Shown: piece by piece, positions 57,170 to 64,000 of the stretch
How the letters are laid out: every line of letters begins with the position of its first letter
Position numbering within the stretch: position 1 is the stretch's first letter
Assembly (NCBI GenBank): GCA_910591455.2
Contig: OU342808.1
Span: 22,297,714-22,361,713, forward strand
Direction: 5' to 3'
DNA from: Pholis gunnellus
Lineage: Eukaryota; Chordata; Actinopteri; Perciformes; Pholidae
DNA length: 64,000 nucleotides
The notes under the pieces: generated by a model
Databases searched by the model: none
Told to the model about the DNA's origin: nothing
Seen by the model: only the letters and a program-made list of their open reading frames with translations
Program-made: the position numbers and the translations under genes

Positions 57170-60100
57170 AGCTGCACTCTCTGTTCGCTGCTGTATTGTG
57201 CTGTACTGATCACAGTTCAGTGCTGGGAGTAACGAGCCATTTCCTGTCGTGCAGCCCACTCGCGACATCTGATTTCCACCTCCAGCCTTCTGCAAATATT
57301 GGACAGTGATGTGAACTGACTCACCCAGGGACTTGAAGGGATATGTATTCATGCATGTCATCATGATTAGAGCCATTTAATGAGGACTACAGAGTGGATA
57401 CATTGTACTACCGGGAGATTATACTCACCAGAAAATGACAGTGAACCAACAGACTTGTTTAGAGCCACACATGTGCCAGCCAAAGTGGTTCTTTGTGGAT
57501 TTCACAAAGCTCAAAATGTGCATATAGTGGTGCTCCCTCGGACTGATATCTACTTATGTTGGCAACTTTGTGCTACCAGGACATTTTATACATGTTTTTT
57601 TTTCTCTTTCACATACATTGTGCACTTTTCAAAATCCTGCTAACTTGGTGTTTGTTGGCGGGTGGTCAGTGTGAGTCATATCTAGGCCCTCCACAATGAA
57701 GTGTCAAAGTAGGTTAGAAGCATGATTCTTTCTCTGGTATTTGGTTTGTTAGCAGACTCAGTCGTGAACAGTTAATGTTTGTTCTAAAGGGAAAAGCAAG
57801 ATTCGTTGCTTGTATGCACTCAGTCCAAGATAAACCATAACGTTGAGAACCCCTGGTCTACAGGACAAACACTGTCACGATGCCAAATATGGCATTTTTT
57901 ATTTATTTTGCCTTAATTTAACCAACATGTTTTCAAGAGACTAAGAGAGTCTTACAGAGAAAATAGCAGCACAATGACGTTAACATGAGCAGCAAGTTGA
58001 TTAATGTTAGGGTCCACTCGCCTACGTGCTTGACGAGGTGTGCGCGGGTACTCTTGGTGCGAACAACCGGCTGTAGTTTTGTTTTTGACATTTGCCTTTT
58101 GTGGGCTTGAGAATGAGCCTTATTTGCCTTAATAACTGAAATGTGATGCCAGGTGCTTGGTTTCTGCTCCCAAACAAAATATTGTCTGTAAGTTGAGCTC
58201 TGAACACAAAGCTCTGAAAAGTCTTCGCACATGTTGAAGTAATTATTGAGTCATATTTTCCAAAAAGAAAAACCTGCCGTAACATCTTATTTATTGCATC
58301 TTTAAGCACTCACTGAATGCCTCCATCACAGTTTCTCTACAGTAAAACAAGAGAACAAACATCTCAAGGCATAATCGCTAAACAGTGTGGTGATGGGAAT
58401 ATCTCTTAGAAAGCATGAAGTGAAGGATAAGAACGTTTAATCTGAACACCTTTCAGTCAACAAAAGTACCTGTGACTTGGTGTTGGGGAAATACTTATTC
58501 CTTTCTAATGATGTGTTGTCTTGTTTTTCAGTATCCCCTTGTTTGGTGATTCAGAGCAATTAGCAGTTAAAAGGTGTATTCAACCTTTTATTTCTCCAGA
58601 ACTTTCTCACAGCTGCTATTTAGGGATTAATGCCACTCAATGATGTTGCCCAGCTGCATTATACATTTCCCACAGTTGTAAGATTGTCTTGTCATGAGAG
58701 CAAGCCGGGGACAAACGGGTCTATAAATGCAGACTACTGTATTTGTCTCTGTTTAGACAGATTGGATATTCAAGTAGCCTGTGAACCGCACGAGAGCCGG
58801 AGCCTCAAATAGCTGTTTTCATTTCAGAGCAGGATTAAGTACACAAACAAATAGCTGCCGTGTCTATAATTCATGTAAGGTCTTCTGAATTTTTGGAAGT
58901 GAAAGGGGAATTCTGAACAAAAGTCAGGGATATCTTTCACCCCACTGTCCTATAGGTGAGACCTGGAACTGAGAGCTTTAAAAAAACAAAAACACACAAG
59001 AAGCTTTAGGAGCTTAATTGCAGAAAACAAAACATTTACTTCCTCTGAATTGTGTACGTGTCGCTGGGAAAGTCAGCACAGAAGGTGATTCTGTCGGCCG
59101 GGCACCGCTGAGGAGGAAACATGCACTCCAGTCCATTTCATCACACGGGCCATTGTTGGGAATTTAGGTTCTCATGCTGCTGCCTCTAGAAATGCAAACT
59201 TGAACTTTTAGGGCAAATTAACATTGACACAGATCTCCTTTAACCCCTGTTCTTTCCAACCCCAGTGTACAGCGTTCCTATGCTGGCACACCTGGCCCCA
59301 GATTTGTTGTTGTGTGTTGATTTTATCAAACACAAATTGATTTAGGAATATGTAGTAAGCATAAAATGACAAAGGTAAAACTAGGATTTTGACTTCTTTA
59401 AGATCTGGGAAACTAAATTTCTTATCACATCAAAGTTTTTTGTTTTTTGTTTCCTCTGCTAGTTAAAATCTTAGTTACACTGTTTTGACTGAATCGACAC
59501 GGTGGCTGACTTTTCACCTGCAAAAAAAAAAAAAGAATAATAATTATGTATGTTTTTATTATCAAAAAGGAAAACAAACCACACTTTTCCTGTATCCCAG
59601 GAGTAACTTACCTGCTATGGTGAGTAAATATATGTTGGCTCACTTTTAAATGAATGACTCATTCAGGGCTGAAACAGATATGTATTAATACGAAGGGTGA
59701 GTCTTTATGTTTACAGTAAACTGCTTAAACCTCCCAAGCATTCAAATGAGATGAGCTCAAATCTAATCATACCTTCGAGCACTAATACTTTGCAGAAAGC
59801 CACCTCCAAAAGTGAAGTCTCGTATAAATAAGCGAAAGGTATGTGAATTTTTTTTCTTGCCGCCACCTCCTCCGTCGAGCTAAACCCCCTCAGGTGCTTC
59901 ATTGTCCCACAGAAGTCTTGGTTTCCTCGCTCTTTGTGTGGCACCGTGTCACGAGCTCCCACACACATTACACAGAGGAACACTAATCCTCACCCTTCCT
60001 TCCCTCGCCCAAAACTACAATTATGAGATTACTCTCACAAACAAGCAACACACACACACACACATTGGGGCTTGCACTTATATTGTCCGAACTTGAGGAG

Positions 60101-63100
60101 TCATTACATCTTGGAATAATAAACCGGAGAGCATCAAAGGCTTGGGTAAACAGTTATTTTCCAGAAAATATTTTTCTTCCAAAGATTTACAGTACAGTGG
60201 GAAAACAAGATGATGATGGTTGTGTGTATTTTGCAGATACATAAAAAAAAGTAACAGGAGAAAAGAGATAAAGTCCCCTCTGAGAGAAAGACAGAAAGTC
60301 CCCCTCGGTCCGAGCGGCGACCTTGCTCCGGTTAAGTCCATATCAGTAACCCCGGCTCACAGACTTGACATGGAGCTATTTCATTCCCATGACTGGGCTG
60401 CAGATATTTACCCACAATCCCACAGGGTCATGGAGCCAGTCTGTCCCAGCTGCGCAGCGATAGTTTGGCCTTTCACATCATGTCTCCCTGATCCCGGCTA
60501 CAGCAGAGGAGAGAGCAGAGATCACACTAGACATCTTTCATGGTGTGGCCTGCAGGTGATGAGTCTTACTGTCGAGAAGGATTCTATAGTCATTTGTGTG
60601 ATATGTAATGACGTGACAACTATTCAGGACGTTTTTCTTCATCTTTCAAAAGAGGTTAAAACATATTTGTGAAAACATGGCAACGGTCAGAGCTGCTGGT
60701 AGATAAGCTGTCGGCTGCACTGGTGCTGTACTGACTGGAAGACAGCCCAGCCCTGTACATAATGTGAAAGTTGAAACAAAACGTCTTTTTATCACAAATC
60801 CACTAAGCATTGGTTACATAACATTAGCCATTTAACATGTGTCCCATCAGAACACTCAGCATTTGGGAGAAAAATGAAAGCTAGTTCTTTATTTTTGTTT
60901 ATTTCTTATTATCTCTGCCAATGTTTTTGGTAAGATTCTATGACGTGTCTTATACGACGACTTTGAGCCGATTGCCTGCATTCATCGCTGCTTTTTTTTG
61001 TTTGTTTTAATCATGTGTGTTTTACGAGTCTTTGCATACAATTACTGTCTACACGGGGGGTTAGCCAATTGTTTGTTGAATTCTTGAATTCATACAAAGC
61101 AGTGCTTGTTGCAGACACACCTGGCGAAGATCTTTCTAGTTTTACTTATTTATTTACCTCCTTTGCTCCATTTTTCCGACGTTATCTCTGTTGTCTAATA
61201 AATGTATTCACTTAATTTTACAATGCCGTTGTGGTTGTAAATTGTTAGTTTTGTGTTGTTAAAGCTTGCAAACATTCGCCCTGATTCCCACTAAACCTTA
61301 GCTAATGTTTGTTAATAACATTTCACAACCCGGTCTCCGGCGAATTATTTGTACTAACTACGTTTTGTGGGTGAACATAATTGCTCTCTGGTCCATATTC
61401 AGTGGCAAGTATGTTCTGTGTTCTTACTGGAATGAATTTTAGGGGAGGTGTATAAAGTGCCACATTGTGACACTAGAGACCATGATCCGCATCCTGGATC
61501 TGGAGTGTGGTTAAGTTTAGGCAACAACAGAACTCTGGTTGCAGTTTTGGAAAGTTGTGGTTTCAGTGAAATATAAAACAGGAAGTCTTGTGCTTCAAGT
61601 CCATGTTGACTTTTAATTTAATCAAGTCCACCATCTTTCCCCAACCTAAACCAGGTGCTGTGACTGTCTGTAAGTACGCAAGTCAAATAAAGAAATCTCT
61701 TAATGCAAAAATGTACATGGATTTTAAAGGAAGGCTGTTACATTGCAACAGATTTGTCCTCGAGTTACAGTAATGCACCACGCCCAGACAGGTTTCAATG
61801 GCAGCTCATGTTTTACTCTCACCTCTCTTTGCTCCGTTTCCTGTCACAATGTTTCAGAAAATGTGTGCAAAGGAGGACTTCTGGCTCGGTAACTACATAA
61901 AAAGAAAAGTTGGAATGCCAAAATTGGAGCAAAATGGACTGTGACTGGGAAAAGGTGACGCACTTAACTATAATTTTAGGTGGTGGCCCTTATTCTGCAG
62001 GAAGTGATTCAATGTTGGAGAACGTTGTTGGTGCCCGTCAGTGACATCATCGTGCAAAATTTGGCATCGCTGAATAGAGTTTTTGTGTGGCAGATGTCGA
62101 TGACTTCAAGGCAAATGATCAAAACTACAACAACGTACATGAATCAATATTTAGACTTATGATTGAGTCTGTAATTGAGAGCACATCACTGCTCTTGACT
62201 GGGAACACAACAGGCATTTCATGGCATGTGAATTAAGTCTATTTCTACGTTTCACTGGAAGTTTCTTGTTTCAATTTAAAACTGTGGAGAAAAAAAGCGG
62301 ATTAGAGTTGCTAAAATCGCCCCATGGGATTTAAACAAGCCCGGATCTCTGACACATGGCACGACCACTGAGTGTGTGGGAGTGACGTTCTGAAATACTG
62401 AATGGCAGCTGAAATATTAAGAGAAAATAGTGAATGACGGATGGAAAGAGAGGAAAGGGTGTGTGTGGCAGCGAGAGTGAATGACATCAAGATGGTAGAG
62501 ACAGAAACAAAGGTACGAGGGATTATAAGTGAGAAGGGAAAAAAAACCCAGTTTGAAAGATGGACGAAGTAGAAGTGGAATTACAGAGTCCCGTGGGAAA
62601 TCCAGTAAGGAAAAGGCAACATAGTTCCCAAACACAGCCTTCCTTTCCTGGCTGTACCTCAGGCGAGTAAGCTGACATTTTAAGCAACATATAATCCTCC
62701 TGAGATGCCTTTGCATCCTCATAACACAGCCGCTGATATTACTGTTTCCCATTAAACTACATGCCCTCTTTTTTTTTTTTTTTGCATAATGGCTGAGACT
62801 TCACACGACGCAAAGAGTGGAATATTTTTTTATGTAGATGGAGCACATAAAGGGTGGTATGCAGAGAGAGTAGGAGCTCTCTCAGCTGTAATTATCAAAT
62901 GTTTTAAGGAACAATGGAATGGTGTTCTCTGCCTGGGAACAGTGGCTCGGAGGTGTGTCACACTCCGTTTTAAGCCCCGACAAGCTAGATGCATTCCTTT
63001 TGAAAGCGAAATCTGCACCGTGGTAGATATTTACACGTTTCTTGGTTAGTGAGCCATATTTCATCATGTACAAAATATAAACTTTGCCATGAATGCAGCG

Positions 63101-64000
63101 GTAAAAGCAGCCCATCTCCACTTTAGGCCTCTCGGTCACATCCCACCTCTGTTTATAATTCAATGTAAGATATTCGATAACCTCATTTTTACACTAAAAG
63201 TGCAGCATGGCAAAAAAAAGCAGCTGACTCTTTCCCCCCAAATATGTCGACCTCCAAGACGAGCGTGCACTGGCATTCAACAGGAAGCCAAAGTTTTGAC
63301 GGCACTAATTTCACCGTCGAAGAAGAATGGAAAATTATATTTTGTGAATCTCTGAAGTCTTCCAAACAAAATGACAGCATTTGCTGTGTGACATAACAAC
63401 AACCCCAAACATCTTCTCACCTGAAGCCCTTACTGTCGGAACAAAACAAACACCCCCACTATAAACGTAGCAGGGTTAGCGAAACATCTCTCTTTAATGC
63501 GGCTTTGGGACAAGATGATCAGGTGAAGAAACACCATGAAGGAATATTCACTCTGATACAAAGACTGAGATTGAGAAACAGAGTAACAGGACCAAATGTG
63601 GATGCTGGAGCAGCAAACATTGGTACAACTTTTTCTTTGGGAGTTTAATTCAACCCCCCCCCCTGTAAACAAAAGGCGGAAGTGGCCCTGTGTGACTGGC
63701 TTGCAGGGACTTCCTGTTTGTGATTATATGTCCAAAAACAGAACCAGGGTCTCTGGACCTCCCACGACTCTGTTTCACTGCGACTCCGTGTGCCGGAGAA
63801 ACACTGACCCGCTGCGTCTGGCTGTCCGCACATTGTGCTTACGTAGCCGGGGAGCCACAATACGGGGAAGCAGCTGCTGTGGACGTAAAAGTGACAAATG
63901 TATGTTGTTAATGGCATGAAGCACACCAGCTTTCATTAGTGTAATTAGCTTAATGGGTCGTAGGAAGCGGTCTTAATGGTATTTTAATTTGCTGGGTCAG
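57170..64000. other. gene-free interval to the right edge
   Basis: No splice-supported exon or RNA gene found. Longer open frames (150 codons at 60220-60672, 111 at 62417-62752, minus) show no domain, signal or junction. The terminal 100 bases contain TAATTAGCTTAATGGG and TTTTAATTTGC, homeodomain-like words that could mark a regulatory element. Confidence 0.35.

Noticed and set aside
56856..57209. 117-codon hydrophobic frame as a membrane protein
   Set aside because: Repeat-derived peptide of a degenerate minisatellite with no unique sequence.
60220..60672. 150-codon open frame on the plus strand
   Set aside because: No recognisable domain, irregular composition and no exon signals; a chance frame in GC-balanced sequence.
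1..64000. tRNA, rRNA or other structural RNA genes
   Set aside because: I looked for tRNA B-box-like GGTTCGAATCC words and saw no convincing pair of A and B boxes; a tRNAscan or Infernal run would settle it.

Overview
The window looks like nuclear DNA of a ray-finned fish, probably a percomorph. Genes are split into short exons with GT-AG introns. It contains a methionine-rich gamma-M crystallin, a fish lens protein class. Several dispersed repeats look like families I know from teleost genomes, along with long tetranucleotide and dinucleotide microsatellites. Nothing points to a prokaryote, plasmid or virus. I cannot name the species.

Genes, left to right. At 3.2-13.7 kb (minus) is a 16-exon gene for a single-pass receptor with five Ig domains, a long Ser/Thr/Pro-rich stalk, one membrane segment and a cytoplasmic tail of about 280 residues; its exon phases close to 1256 codons plus stop. 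At 19.7-20.2 kb (minus) is a small three-exon gene for a 126-residue protein with a signal peptide, a short coiled coil and a hydrophobic C-terminus; I do not recognise it. At 21.0-26.1 kb (plus) is pmpca, the mitochondrial processing peptidase alpha subunit, 13 exons and 517 residues. At 27.8-31.6 kb (minus) is inpp5e, the ciliary phosphoinositide 5-phosphatase, 10 coding exons and 653 residues ending in a CAAX box. pmpca and inpp5e lie tail to tail, as I recall for the human 9q34.3 pair. At 33.8-34.8 kb (plus) is a three-exon gamma-M crystallin with its own TATA promoter and poly(A) signal.

The remaining 29 kb (34.9-64 kb) has no gene I can assign confidently. It holds repeats, a dead L1-type LINE 3' end (41.2-41.85 kb), a degenerate minisatellite (56.9-57.2 kb), a promoter-like stretch at 47.7 kb and a plausible two-exon gene for a small secreted protein at 51.6-52.8 kb. 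Some GC-balanced, homeodomain-site-rich patches might be conserved regulatory elements, but that needs an alignment. At 1.8 kb a short GC-rich 51-codon reading frame stands out from AT-rich surroundings.

The genes do not form one pathway. pmpca acts in the mitochondrial matrix, inpp5e at cilia, the crystallin in the lens, and the other two recognised loci encode secretory-route proteins of unknown role. The most interesting items are the unrecognised proteins, a possible alternative exon that would make the Ig receptor soluble, a nested transposon about 30 bases from a splice donor of that receptor, and the TISU/YY1-like start of pmpca.
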